A DNA stretch of 64,000 nucleotides, taken from Rugosimonospora acidiphila. GTDB taxonomy: Bacteria > Actinomycetota > Actinomycetes > Mycobacteriales > Micromonosporaceae. The number at the start of each line of letters is the position of its first letter. The stretch's first letter is position 1. The notes under the pieces are model-generated. The model did not search any database. It was not told where the DNA came from and saw only the letters and a program-made list of their open reading frames with translations. Below, piece after piece: positions 42,313-50,668 of this stretch. Made by a program: the position numbers and the translations under genes. Location: contig NZ_BAABJQ010000034.1 of NCBI RefSeq assembly GCF_039543385.1, positions 26,438 through 90,437 of the forward strand, given 5' to 3'.

Positions 42313-42402
42313 GCGGAGGCCACCGTCGCGGAGGCCACCGTCGCGAGGGCCTTGGTCGCGAGGGCCAACGTCGCGGAGGCCACCGTCGCGATGGCCGAAG
42401 CC
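42313..42402. repeat. Six 15-bp tandem repeats between dehydrogenase and epimerase genes
   Basis: Six units of the form GCGGAGGCCACCGTC run head to tail from 42313. Units 1, 2 and 5 are identical; units 3, 4 and 6 differ at up to six positions. They fill the gap between two genes of the same operon. Confidence 0.8.
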
Positions 42403-42409
42403 GCGATGG

Positions 42410-43423
42410 TCACGACTGCTGGCCGATCAGGAAGCCGGACGGGAACGGGTCGTCGGGGTCGAGCAGGTAGCTGGCCAGGCCGGTGATCCAGGCCCGGCCG
42501 GTGATGGTCGGCACGAAGGCCGGGTACGGCCCGACCGAGGTCCGCTCGACCAGCCGCCCGGTGAACCGCGACCCGATCAGCGACTGGTGCACGAAATTGG
42601 TGTCCAGCGCGAGCTCCCCGCGGGTGGCCAGCTGCGCCATCCTGGCCGAGGTACCGGTGCCGCACGGCGAGCGGTCGATCCAGCCGGGGTGGATCGCCAC
42701 CGCCGAGCGGGAGTCGGCGCCGGAGTCACCCGGCGCGGTCAGGATCACGTGCCGGCAGTCGGCCACGTCCGGCTGCTCCGGGTGGGCGAAGTTCAGCTGC
42801 TCCTCGACCGCGCGCATGACGCGCAGGCCGGCGGCCACCAGCTCGTCGTGCTGCTCCGGCCGCACCTCGAGGCCGAGGTCGGCGGCCGGCAGGATGGCGT
42901 AGAAGTTGCCACCCCAGGCCAGGTCCACCCGCACCGTGCCGAAGCCGTCGACCTGTACCTCGGCGTCGCGCAGGTGCAGGTAGGCCGGCACGTTGCGGAT
43001 GGTCACCGAGCGGGCTTTCCCGTCCCGCACCTCCACCGAGGCCACCACCAGCCCGGCGGGGGTGTCGATGCGGATGGTGGTGACGGGCTCCTTCACCGGC
43101 ACCATGCCGGTCTCGACCAGCACCGTGGCGGTACCGATGGTGCCGTGCCCGCACATCGGCAGGCACCCGGAGACCTCGATGAACACCACACCCACGTCGG
43201 CGTCGGGCCGGGAGGGCGGCTGCAGGATCGCGCCGGACATCGCCGAGTGCCCGCGCGGCTCGTTCATCAGCAGCGTGCGCAGGTCGTCGCGCTCGTCCAT
43301 GAGGTACCGACGCCGCTGGGCCATGGTGGCGCCCGGCAGGGTGCCGACGCCGGAGGTGATGACCCTGGTGGGCATCCCCTCCGTGTGGCTGTCCACCGCG
43401 CTGAACATCGCCGTGGCCCTCAT
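42410..43423 (-). CDS. 4-hydroxyproline 2-epimerase (proline racemase family)
   Basis: 337 aa. Both catalytic cysteines are present: Cys91 in LPMCGHGTIG and Cys254 in DRSPCGTGTSARM. The two-Cys form marks racemases/epimerases and not the Cys/Thr dehydratases of the family. VDSHTEGMPTRV opens the fold. It interconverts trans-4-hydroxy-L-proline and cis-4-hydroxy-D-proline. ATG 43423 overlaps the stop of the deaminase-like gene (ATGA). It makes the substrate for the dehydrogenase encoded next. Confidence 0.9.
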   Translation of the reverse strand: MRATAMFSAVDSHTEGMPTRVITSGVGTLPGATMAQRRRYLMDERDDLRTLLMNEPRGHSAMSGAILQPPSRPDADVGVVFIEVSGCLPMCGHGTIGTATVLVETGMVPVKEPVTTIRIDTPAGLVVASVEVRDGKARSVTIRNVPAYLHLRDAEVQVDGFGTVRVDLAWGGNFYAILPAADLGLEVRPEQHDELVAAGLRVMRAVEEQLNFAHPEQPDVADCRHVILTAPGDSGADSRSAVAIHPGWIDRSPCGTGTSARMAQLATRGELALDTNFVHQSLIGSRFTGRLVERTSVGPYPAFVPTITGRAWITGLASYLLDPDDPFPSGFLIGQQS

Positions 43424-44322
43424 CGCGCGGCGGCCTCGATCGCTTCCCGCGCGTCGCGACGCACCGCGGCCTCCTCGGCCTCGGACAGCGGCAGCCGTGG
43501 CGGCCGCACCGGGCCGCCGTACCGGCCGGCCTCCTCCTGGCCGAGCTTGATGGCCTGGACGAACGTCGGGTCGGCGTCGTAGCGCAGCACCGGCAGCAGG
43601 GCCCGGTACAGCGCCAGCCCCTCGTCCCACTTGCCCTGGGCGCACAGGTCGAACAGGCGCACCGACGGCTCCGGGATGGCGTTGACGAACCCGGCTATCC
43701 AGCCGGTGGCGCCCATCAGCACGCCCTCGGCGAGCAGGTCGTCGCAGCCGACGATGACCTCCAGCGAGGGGGCCAGTTCGCGGATGAGCGCCACCCGCCG
43801 CACGTCCTGGGAGAACTCCTTGACCCCGACGACGTTCTCGATCTCGGCCAGCCGGGCCAGCAGCGACGGGGTCAGGTCCACCCGGGTCGAGAACGGGTTG
43901 TTGTACGCGATGACCGGCAACCCCACGCCGGCCACGGCGGCGAAGTGCGCCACCACCTCGTCCGGCGTGGGCGCGTGCGAGGTCGGCGGCAGGCACATCA
44001 CCGCCGCGGCGCCCGCCTCGGCCGCCTGCTCGGTCCAGCGCACCGCCTCGCCCGCGCCGCGTCCGGAGACGCCGGGCACGACCGGCGCCCGACCGGCGAC
44101 CGCCGAGATGGCGGTGGTCACCGTCAGTCGCCGCTCGTCCTCGGTCAGCGTCTCGTACTCGCCGAGCGAACCGTTGGGCACGATGCCCCGCACGCCGGAG
44201 TCAACCAGCCAGGAGCAGTGCTCCGCGAACCGGTCGGGGTCCAACCGTCCGTCGGCCGTGAACGGCGTCGTTGTCGCCGCGTACACCCCGGCAAACCGGC
44301 TCGAAGTTCCGACATTGTCCAC
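43420..44322 (-). CDS. DapA-family protein, probable 1-pyrroline-4-hydroxy-2-carboxylate deaminase
   Basis: 300 aa from GTG 44322, whose upstream GGAAGGGG fits a ribosome binding site; an upstream GTG or ATG would add about 24 Arg-rich residues. The Schiff-base Lys168 is in NVVGVKEFSQD and Tyr140 in VIAYNNPF. The loop VPNGSLGEYETL replaces the DapA GTTGE. In known hydroxyproline pathways a DapA-like deaminase converts the dehydrogenase product into 2-oxoglutarate semialdehyde, and this gene is the operon's next step. The final dehydrogenase to 2-oxoglutarate is not in the window. Confidence 0.85.
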   Translation of the reverse strand: MDNVGTSSRFAGVYAATTTPFTADGRLDPDRFAEHCSWLVDSGVRGIVPNGSLGEYETLTEDERRLTVTTAISAVAGRAPVVPGVSGRGAGEAVRWTEQAAEAGAAAVMCLPPTSHAPTPDEVVAHFAAVAGVGLPVIAYNNPFSTRVDLTPSLLARLAEIENVVGVKEFSQDVRRVALIRELAPSLEVIVGCDDLLAEGVLMGATGWIAGFVNAIPEPSVRLFDLCAQGKWDEGLALYRALLPVLRYDADPTFVQAIKLGQEEAGRYGGPVRPPRLPLSEAEEAAVRRDAREAIEAAAR

Positions 44323-44417
44323 CCGACGACCCCTTCCACGATCCCATCGACGATTGGACAGTAGATTTACCGGGGCGCCTGGCGATACCGACATTCACCG
44401 CAGAGTCGGGCCGGTCC

Positions 44418-45845
44418 CTACGACACCTGTTGAACCGCGGACCGGTCGAACCGGGGGTCGAACAAATGGCAGGCGACCCGGGCGCCACCGGTGTCGAGCA
44501 GACCGGGGTCGATGGCCGGTTCGAAGTCCACGACCGCCTGCCCGCCCTCCTCCCGCATGGCCCGTACGCCCCGCCACAGCGGCTCGTCCGGGCCGTCATC
44601 CCGGGCACGGGTCAGTACCCGCAGCACGTCCGCCGCGTGGTGGCCGTGGGCCGGCCGGATCGGGAGGTGTTCGCCCGCGGCGTCCAGGTCGCCGAGGCGC
44701 ACGACGCGGGCAGGATCCTCCCGCTCGAGGCCGACGCCGGGCCCGGCCGGGTCGCCGGCGCCGCGTTCGGTCACCTCGCCCGGCCCGGCCCACCGCGCCT
44801 CCAGCAACGCCCGCAGGTCGCGCCCCTCGGAGCCGCACGGCGCGAACGCGTGCGGGCAACGCGGGTGGTACGAGCAGCCGGCCGGCGGTCGGGCCGCGTC
44901 CGGGATCTCCCCGGCCACCACCTCCGATTCGTCCTCCCGGCGGCTGCCCAGATCGGGCACCGCCCGCAGCAACGCCTGGGTGTACGGGTGCCGCGGATTC
45001 GCGAAGACCTCCTCGGTCCGACCGATCTCCACGATCCGGCCGAGGTACATGATGGCGATCCGGTCACAGAACAGCTTCGCGGTGGCCAGATCGTGGGTGA
45101 TGTACAGGTAGGTGAGGTTGAGCTGGCGGCGCAGGTCCAGCAGCAGCTGGAGGATCTTCGCGCGCACGCTCATGTCCAACATGGACACCGGCTCGTCGGC
45201 GACCATCAGCTCGGGGTCGAGGATCGCGGCACGGGCGATCACCACGCGCTGCTTCTGCCCGCCGGACAGGTCGGCCGGGCGCATGTTCAGGTACCGGCGG
45301 GCCGGGGCCAGGCCCACCATCTCCAGCGCCCGCTCCACCTGCTTCTGCAGGTCCGCACCGCCCAGCCCGTGAATCTTCAGCGGATGCCCGACCGCCGTAC
45401 CCACGTCCATGGCGGGGTTCAGCGAGGCGTGCGGGTCCTGGAAGACCATCTGCAGCCGCCGGCGCAGCGGCCGCAGCCGCCGCTCGGGCAGCCCGACCAG
45501 TTCGGTGCCGTCGAAGCGGATGCTGCCCGAGGAGGCCGGTACCAGGCCGAGCAGTGCCCGGCCGAGCGTGCTCTTGCCGCTGCCGGACTCACCCACCAGC
45601 CCGAGCACCTCGCCCCGGCGCAGGGAGAACGAGACGCCGTCGACCGCCCGGACCGCCCCGTCACCGCCCTTGCGCGAGCGGGACAGCCGGGCCAGCGGCC
45701 CGCGCCGCATCGAGTAGTGCACATACAGATCGGAGACCTCGATCAGCGGCGCGGCCTCGTCGGTGGCGACACCGGCGGTGCTGGCCGGGCCACCGACCTC
45801 CCGGTCGGCGCCGGGGCCGGGTTGGTGCTCAGGCTTCGTCGGCAA
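44418..45845 (-). CDS. Oligopeptide/dipeptide ABC transporter ATPase (DppF/OppF type)
   Basis: 475 aa. Walker A LVGESGSGKSTLG, signature LSGGQKQRVVIARAA, Walker B ELMVADEPVSMLD, and the C-terminal oligopeptide-transport Cys motif CSYHPRCPHAFAPC. The start is probably TTG 45845, which lies 7 nt after AGGGAG and 17 bp inside the upstream gene; no ATG or GTG fits. An unusually long C-terminal extension of about 120 residues follows the Cys motif (WAGPGEVTERG onward), absent from E. coli DppF. It hydrolyses ATP for peptide import with its DppD partner. Confidence 0.88.
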   Translation of the reverse strand: MPTKPEHQPGPGADREVGGPASTAGVATDEAAPLIEVSDLYVHYSMRRGPLARLSRSRKGGDGAVRAVDGVSFSLRRGEVLGLVGESGSGKSTLGRALLGLVPASSGSIRFDGTELVGLPERRLRPLRRRLQMVFQDPHASLNPAMDVGTAVGHPLKIHGLGGADLQKQVERALEMVGLAPARRYLNMRPADLSGGQKQRVVIARAAILDPELMVADEPVSMLDMSVRAKILQLLLDLRRQLNLTYLYITHDLATAKLFCDRIAIMYLGRIVEIGRTEEVFANPRHPYTQALLRAVPDLGSRREDESEVVAGEIPDAARPPAGCSYHPRCPHAFAPCGSEGRDLRALLEARWAGPGEVTERGAGDPAGPGVGLEREDPARVVRLGDLDAAGEHLPIRPAHGHHAADVLRVLTRARDDGPDEPLWRGVRAMREEGGQAVVDFEPAIDPGLLDTGGARVACHLFDPRFDRSAVQQVS

Positions 45846-46881
45846 CGCTGATCTCCCTGTCCGGCAACGGTTCCCGGTCGGCCGGCTCAAGTTCGTCGAG
45901 CCGGTGCAGCCAGCAGCTGACCCGCCCGCCGCCGGCCGTGGCGGTCTGCCCCGGGTCGCGGCTCTGACACACCCGCATCGCGTCGGGGCAACGCGGGTGG
46001 AACAGGCAGCCCGAAAGCGGGGCGGAGAGGTCCGGCGGTGAGCCGGGGATGTAGTGCAGGTCGGACGTGTCCAGCGAGATCGTCGAGCGCAACAGTTCCC
46101 GGGTGTACGGGTGGGCCGGCTCCGAGAAGACCCGGTCCACCTCGCCCTCCTCGACGATGTGCCCGGCGTACATCACCGCCACCCGGTCCGCCGCCTTGGC
46201 GACGATGCCGAGGTTGTGCGTGATCAGCAGCAGCCCACAGTCCGCGTTGCGGCGCAGTTCGGCCAGGATCTCCACGATCTGCGCCTCGACGAGCACGTCC
46301 AGCGCGGTGGTCGGCTCGTCCGCCACGATCACGGCGGGGCGCAGCACCAGGGCCAGACCGATCATGATGCGCTGGCGCATGCCGCCGGAGAACTCGTGCG
46401 GGTACTGGCGGATCCGCGAGGGCGGGATGCCCAGCGAGCGCAGCATCGCCACCGACTCCCGCTCCCGCTCGGCCCGGGACATCTTGGGCCGGTGGGTGCG
46501 CAGCACCTCGTCGAAGTGGTCGCCGATGCGCATCAGCGGGTCCAGGCGGGTCATCGGCTCCTGGAACACCAGCCCGATGCGCAGCCCGCGCATCGCCCGC
46601 AGCCGCCGGGGCGGCAGATGCGCCAGGTCGACACCGTCGACCACCACCTCGCCGTCCACCGCCGCGCTGGGCGGGAGCATGCCGAGGATGCCCCGGCCCA
46701 GGGTGGTCTTCCCGCAGCCGGACTCGCCCACCAGCGCGACGGTCTGGCCGGCGTTGATGGTCAGGTCGACGCCGTCGACCGCCCGCACCGGCGCGCCGCC
46801 GGTGCCGTACCAGATGCGCAGGTCGCGCACTGCGATGCGGGGCGCACCGGGCGCCGTGGCCTGCTGGGGTACCGCGCTCAC
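45829..46881 (-). CDS. Oligopeptide/dipeptide ABC transporter ATPase (DppD/OppD type)
   Basis: 350 aa. Walker A LVGESGCGKTTLGRG, Q-loop GLVFQEPMTRLDP, signature FSGGMRQRIMIGLAL, Walker B VIVADEPTTALDV, and the C-terminal CLFHPRCPDAMRVC, the iron-sulfur-type Cys motif of peptide importers. GTG 46881 overlaps the permease stop (GTGA). It is one of the two ATPases needed. A typical full-length member of the family. Confidence 0.92.
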   Translation of the reverse strand: MSAVPQQATAPGAPRIAVRDLRIWYGTGGAPVRAVDGVDLTINAGQTVALVGESGCGKTTLGRGILGMLPPSAAVDGEVVVDGVDLAHLPPRRLRAMRGLRIGLVFQEPMTRLDPLMRIGDHFDEVLRTHRPKMSRAERERESVAMLRSLGIPPSRIRQYPHEFSGGMRQRIMIGLALVLRPAVIVADEPTTALDVLVEAQIVEILAELRRNADCGLLLITHNLGIVAKAADRVAVMYAGHIVEEGEVDRVFSEPAHPYTRELLRSTISLDTSDLHYIPGSPPDLSAPLSGCLFHPRCPDAMRVCQSRDPGQTATAGGGRVSCWLHRLDELEPADREPLPDREISVADEA

Positions 46882-47882
46882 TGGGCGCCCCTCCCCCGGC
46901 CGGGCCGCGCCGGCAGCCGCACCGGTCTGGTGCGTGCTCGCCGCAGCGACGGATTGACCACTTCGTTCAGCCCCTCCCCGACCAGGGTCAGCGCGATGAC
47001 CAGCACGGTGATGGCCAACCCCGGATAGAGCGCGGTCCACCAGATCCCGGCGCCGGCATCGGCGATGGCGCGCTGCAGGTCGTACCCCCATTCCGCGGCC
47101 TCGGTCGGCTGGATGCCGTACCCGAGGAAGCCCAACCCGGCCAGGGTGAGGATGGCGTCCGCCGCGTTGAGCGTGGCGATCACCGGCACGCTGTGCACCA
47201 CGTTGACGAACAGGTACTTGCTGATCACCGTGCGGGCCGGCGCGCCCATCGCCCGGGCCGCCTCGACATAGGTCGCTTCCCGGGCAGACAGCGTGCTCGC
47301 TCTGACCACTCTGAAATATTGCGGAACATAGATGACGGTAATCGCCAGTGCGGTGGTCACCACGCCGCCCCCGATGACCACATCGGAGAGCAGGAACGCG
47401 ATGACGATGGCCAGCAGCAGGTACGGGAAGGCGAACAGGGCGTCCATCACCAGTACCAGGATGCGGTCCAGCAGCCCGCCGAAGTACCCGGACAGCAGCC
47501 CGAGCGGCACCCCGATGATGATCGAGAACACCACGGCGAGGACCACCACCTCCAGGGCGGTGCGCGCGCCGAACACGACCCGGGACAGCACGTCGACCGA
47601 CTGGACGGTGGTACCGAACCAGTGGTGCGCCGACGGACCGGCCAGCTTGGCGAAGCGCTGCCCGTTCGCCGAGTACTGGTCGAAGCCGTACGGGGCGATC
47701 AGCGGTGCGAACACCGCCAGCAGCACGAAGAACAGGGTGATCCCCGAGCCGGTCAGCAGCAGCGCCCGGGGTACTCCGCGGGCCGAGCGCAGCGCCGCGA
47801 ACCGCCGTCCGGGACGCGCGGCGCTCGACGGCGCCGGGCCGGTCGGGGTGGGTGTGGCCTCGGCGGCCGGAATGGCGGACAT
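46878..47882 (-). CDS. Peptide ABC transporter permease (DppC type)
   Basis: 334 aa. A 45-residue hydrophilic N-terminus, then about six membrane spans and the EAA loop YVEAARAMGAPARTVISKYLFVN. The APYGFDQYSANGQRFAKLAGPSAHHWFGTT segment is the periplasmic loop of DppC-type permeases. ATG 47882 overlaps the DppB stop by one base. Pairs with DppB to form the channel for peptides. Confidence 0.92.
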   Translation of the reverse strand: MSAIPAAEATPTPTGPAPSSAARPGRRFAALRSARGVPRALLLTGSGITLFFVLLAVFAPLIAPYGFDQYSANGQRFAKLAGPSAHHWFGTTVQSVDVLSRVVFGARTALEVVVLAVVFSIIIGVPLGLLSGYFGGLLDRILVLVMDALFAFPYLLLAIVIAFLLSDVVIGGGVVTTALAITVIYVPQYFRVVRASTLSAREATYVEAARAMGAPARTVISKYLFVNVVHSVPVIATLNAADAILTLAGLGFLGYGIQPTEAAEWGYDLQRAIADAGAGIWWTALYPGLAITVLVIALTLVGEGLNEVVNPSLRRARTRPVRLPARPGRGRGAQ

Positions 47883-48910
47883 CAGTACCGGATCCTCGGG
47901 TCGACCAGTGCGTTGATGATGTCGATGAGCAGGCTGACCACTACCACCACGAGCGCGAACACCGTGATGATGCCCTGCACCGCCGTGTAGTCGCGACTGT
48001 TCAGGTAGCCGACCAGTTGGTTGCCGACTCCCGGCCAGTTGAACGTCTGCTCGGTCAGTACCGCGCCGCCCAGCAGCAACGCCACCTGCAGGCCGGTCAC
48101 GGTGATGACCGGCACCATGGCGTTGCGCAGCGCGTGGCGCAGCACCACCGCACCCTCCCGGATGCCGCGTGCCCGGGCCGCCTCGACGTAGTCGCTGCGC
48201 AGGGTCTGGATGACGTTGACCCGGGATAGTCGTATCAGCACGCCGGTGACGAGCAGCCCGAGGCTGACCGCCGGCAGGATGAGATGTCGGAAGACGTCAT
48301 CGAAGGCCGACCAGTCGCCGGACAGCGCGGCATCCAGGATCAGGATGTGCGTCTTCTCGGGCACGGTCGGCGCCACGATCGGCGAGGCGGCCCCGGAGGT
48401 GGGCAGCCAGTCCAGCGTCTTGCCGAACAGCAGCTGCAGCAGCAGCCCCACGAAGAACACCGGCGCGGCGAACGTGGCGATGCCGAAGAGCCGGATCACC
48501 ACGTCGTCCCACTTGTCCCGGCGCCGCGCGGCCCACATGCCCAGCGGCAGCCCAATGATCAGGGCCACCAGCAGGGCTGCCACCGTCAGCGTCAGGGTGG
48601 CCCCGCCGTTGTCCACCAGCACCTGCGTGATGGAGCGGTTGTCGGTGATGGTGCGGCCGAAGTTGCCGGTCACCACGCCGCCGAGGTAGTCGCCGTACTG
48701 GACGATCAGGGGACGATCGAAGCCTGCGGCGGCGCGCCGCTGCGCCAGCTGCCCGGCTGAAAGCCGAGCACCCAGCGCAGCGGACACCGGGTCACCGGGT
48801 GCCACCCGCATCAGCAGGAACACCACGGTCAGCAGGATGAACACCATGGGTATCGCCAGGATGACCCGGGCGAGGATGAACATCCCCAACGAACGAGAGG
48901 AACGGGCCAC
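47882..48910 (-). CDS. Peptide ABC transporter permease (DppB type)
   Basis: 342 aa, GTG start 48910, about six spans. N-terminal LGMFILARVILAIPMVFILL then RVAPGDPVSAALG, the DppB opening, and the EAA loop YVEAARARGIREGAVVLRHALRNA. FNWPGVGNQLV near the C-terminus is typical. The binding protein gene ends 2 bp upstream, so it is in one operon. An exporter role is ruled out by the attached substrate-binding protein. Confidence 0.93.
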   Translation of the reverse strand: MARSSRSLGMFILARVILAIPMVFILLTVVFLLMRVAPGDPVSAALGARLSAGQLAQRRAAAGFDRPLIVQYGDYLGGVVTGNFGRTITDNRSITQVLVDNGGATLTLTVAALLVALIIGLPLGMWAARRRDKWDDVVIRLFGIATFAAPVFFVGLLLQLLFGKTLDWLPTSGAASPIVAPTVPEKTHILILDAALSGDWSAFDDVFRHLILPAVSLGLLVTGVLIRLSRVNVIQTLRSDYVEAARARGIREGAVVLRHALRNAMVPVITVTGLQVALLLGGAVLTEQTFNWPGVGNQLVGYLNSRDYTAVQGIITVFALVVVVVSLLIDIINALVDPRIRY

Positions 48911-48912
48911 GA

Positions 48913-50487
48913 TCAGCCGTTCTTCCCGATGAGCCAGAACCGGAAGGTGAACGAGGGGTCGAAGGTGTCCTGCACTCCGGTCACCCCGTCACGTACCGCC
49001 GCGACCTGCTTGCCCTGCCACAGCGGCAGCATCGGCACGTCCTGTGCGGTGATCTGCTGGATGCTGGCCAGGGCCTTGTCCCGCACGGAGGCGTCGGTGG
49101 AGCCCTCCTCCTGGCCGACCAGGGTGGTCAGCTGCGGGTTGATGTACCCGTTGTGGAAGTAGCCACCCTTACCGTCCAGGAACGGGGCCGAGTAGTCGTC
49201 CGGGTCCGGGTAGTCCGGGAACCAGCCGAGCTGCCAGGCCGGGTAGATCCCGGACTTGAAGTCGGACTGGTACTGGTCCCACTCGGTGCTCTTGACCGTG
49301 ACCTTGAACAGGCCGCTGGCCTCGAGCTGCCGCTTGATCTCGTCGTACTCGTCGGCCGAGTTGGGACCGTAGTGGCTCGGGGTCCACCACAGCGTGATGT
49401 CCAACGGCGTGGTCACCCCGGCCTGCTGGAGCAGGGTCTTGGCCTTGTTCACGTCCGGTGCGCCGTAGGCGTCCTTGAACGCGTCAGTGTGCCCTTCCAG
49501 GCCGACCGGGATCATCGAGTACAGCGGCTGGACCTGGCCGTTGTAGACGTTCTTGGCGATCGCGTCCCGGTCAATGACCTGGGCGATGGCCTTGCGGACC
49601 GCCGGGTTGTCGAACGGCTTGTCCTTGAGCTGGAAGACCATGTACCGGATCTCGCTGCCGGCGCCCTCAACGACCTTCACGCCGCGGTTGGACTCCTGGC
49701 CCAGCGCGGTCAGGTCGGTCGGGCTCAGGTTGCGGTACGCCACGTCCACGTCGCCCTGCTCGATGGCGAGCTTGAGCGCGGACGCCTGGTCGTAGTACTG
49801 GACGATGAAGCCCTTGTTGGCCAGCTTGTCGTCGCCGACGTAGCTGTCGTTCTTGGCGAGTACCGCCTGCTGCCCGGAGGTGTACTTGGTCAGCTTGTAC
49901 GGCCCGGAGCCGATGACCTTCTCGCTGGGCAGCTTGCTGTCCGCCGGGAACAGCTTGGAGTCGACGATCGCGCCCGCGCCGGTGGTCAGCACGAACGGGA
50001 ACGTGGCGTCCGGCTTGTTGAGGGTCATCACCACGGTCTTGGCGTCCGGTGCGGTGATGTCCTTCATGCTCGCGAACAGCGAGGCCGGGCCGGCCGGGTC
50101 GTTGATCTTGATGACCCGCTGGAACGACGCCACGACGTCCTGCGAGGTCAACGGGTCGCCGTTGGAGAACTTCAACCCGTCTTTCAGCGTGCATTTATAG
50201 GTAGTCGGGTCGGTGAAGTCGCACTGCGTGGCCGCGTCGGGGATCGGCGTGGTCTGGCCGGGAGCGATCTTCAGGAGGTTTTGGTACAGGTTGTAGATGA
50301 GCGTCCAAGAGGGTAGGTCGTATGCGCCTGCAGGGTCGAGGCTGGTCGGCTTGTCAGTCGTGCCTAGCACGACAGTGCCGGACTCCCCGCCCGTGCCTGA
50401 CCCGTTGGAGCTGCCGCTGCAAGCGGCGAGCGTCGCCGTGGTGGCGAGGCAGAGTGCGAGTATGGCGGTGCGAGGGATGCGTCGCAT
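48913..50487 (-). CDS. Peptide ABC transporter substrate-binding lipoprotein (family 5)
   Basis: 524 aa. Lipobox LAAC near residue 23, Gly/Ser linker, then family 5 motifs TSLDPAGAYDLPSWTLIYNLYQ near the start, YKCTLKDGLKFSNGDPLTSQDV, and GSGPYKLTKYTSGQQ. This would be the first gene of the importer/hydroxyproline operon running to 39301. It catches peptides outside the membrane. The upstream gap 50488-50614 is less GC-rich than its surroundings and probably holds the promoter. Confidence 0.92.
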   Translation of the reverse strand: MRRIPRTAILALCLATTATLAACSGSSNGSGTGGESGTVVLGTTDKPTSLDPAGAYDLPSWTLIYNLYQNLLKIAPGQTTPIPDAATQCDFTDPTTYKCTLKDGLKFSNGDPLTSQDVVASFQRVIKINDPAGPASLFASMKDITAPDAKTVVMTLNKPDATFPFVLTTGAGAIVDSKLFPADSKLPSEKVIGSGPYKLTKYTSGQQAVLAKNDSYVGDDKLANKGFIVQYYDQASALKLAIEQGDVDVAYRNLSPTDLTALGQESNRGVKVVEGAGSEIRYMVFQLKDKPFDNPAVRKAIAQVIDRDAIAKNVYNGQVQPLYSMIPVGLEGHTDAFKDAYGAPDVNKAKTLLQQAGVTTPLDITLWWTPSHYGPNSADEYDEIKRQLEASGLFKVTVKSTEWDQYQSDFKSGIYPAWQLGWFPDYPDPDDYSAPFLDGKGGYFHNGYINPQLTTLVGQEEGSTDASVRDKALASIQQITAQDVPMLPLWQGKQVAAVRDGVTGVQDTFDPSFTFRFWLIGKNG

Positions 50488-50614
50488 GCGAAGGAACGTT
50501 ATGAATGATCGGCGAATGCGTCATCATACAGATGTCGATACGTAGCGGCTGTTGTTTCCGACATTCGCATGAGGCGTACCGCCCTCGCCGGGACCACGTT
50601 ACGCCAACGCCGAG

Positions 50615-50651
50615 CCGCCGGTTCCGCACCACTGTGGCGCGGAACCGGCGG
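50615..50651 (-). terminator. Hairpin downstream of the M6 protease gene
   Basis: CCGCCGGTTCCGC and GCGGAACCGGCGG form a 13-bp perfect stem with an 11-nt loop, 18 bp after the protease stop, separating it from the peptide-importer operon. Confidence 0.8.
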
Positions 50652-50668
50652 TTGAGCAGCCCTACGGC

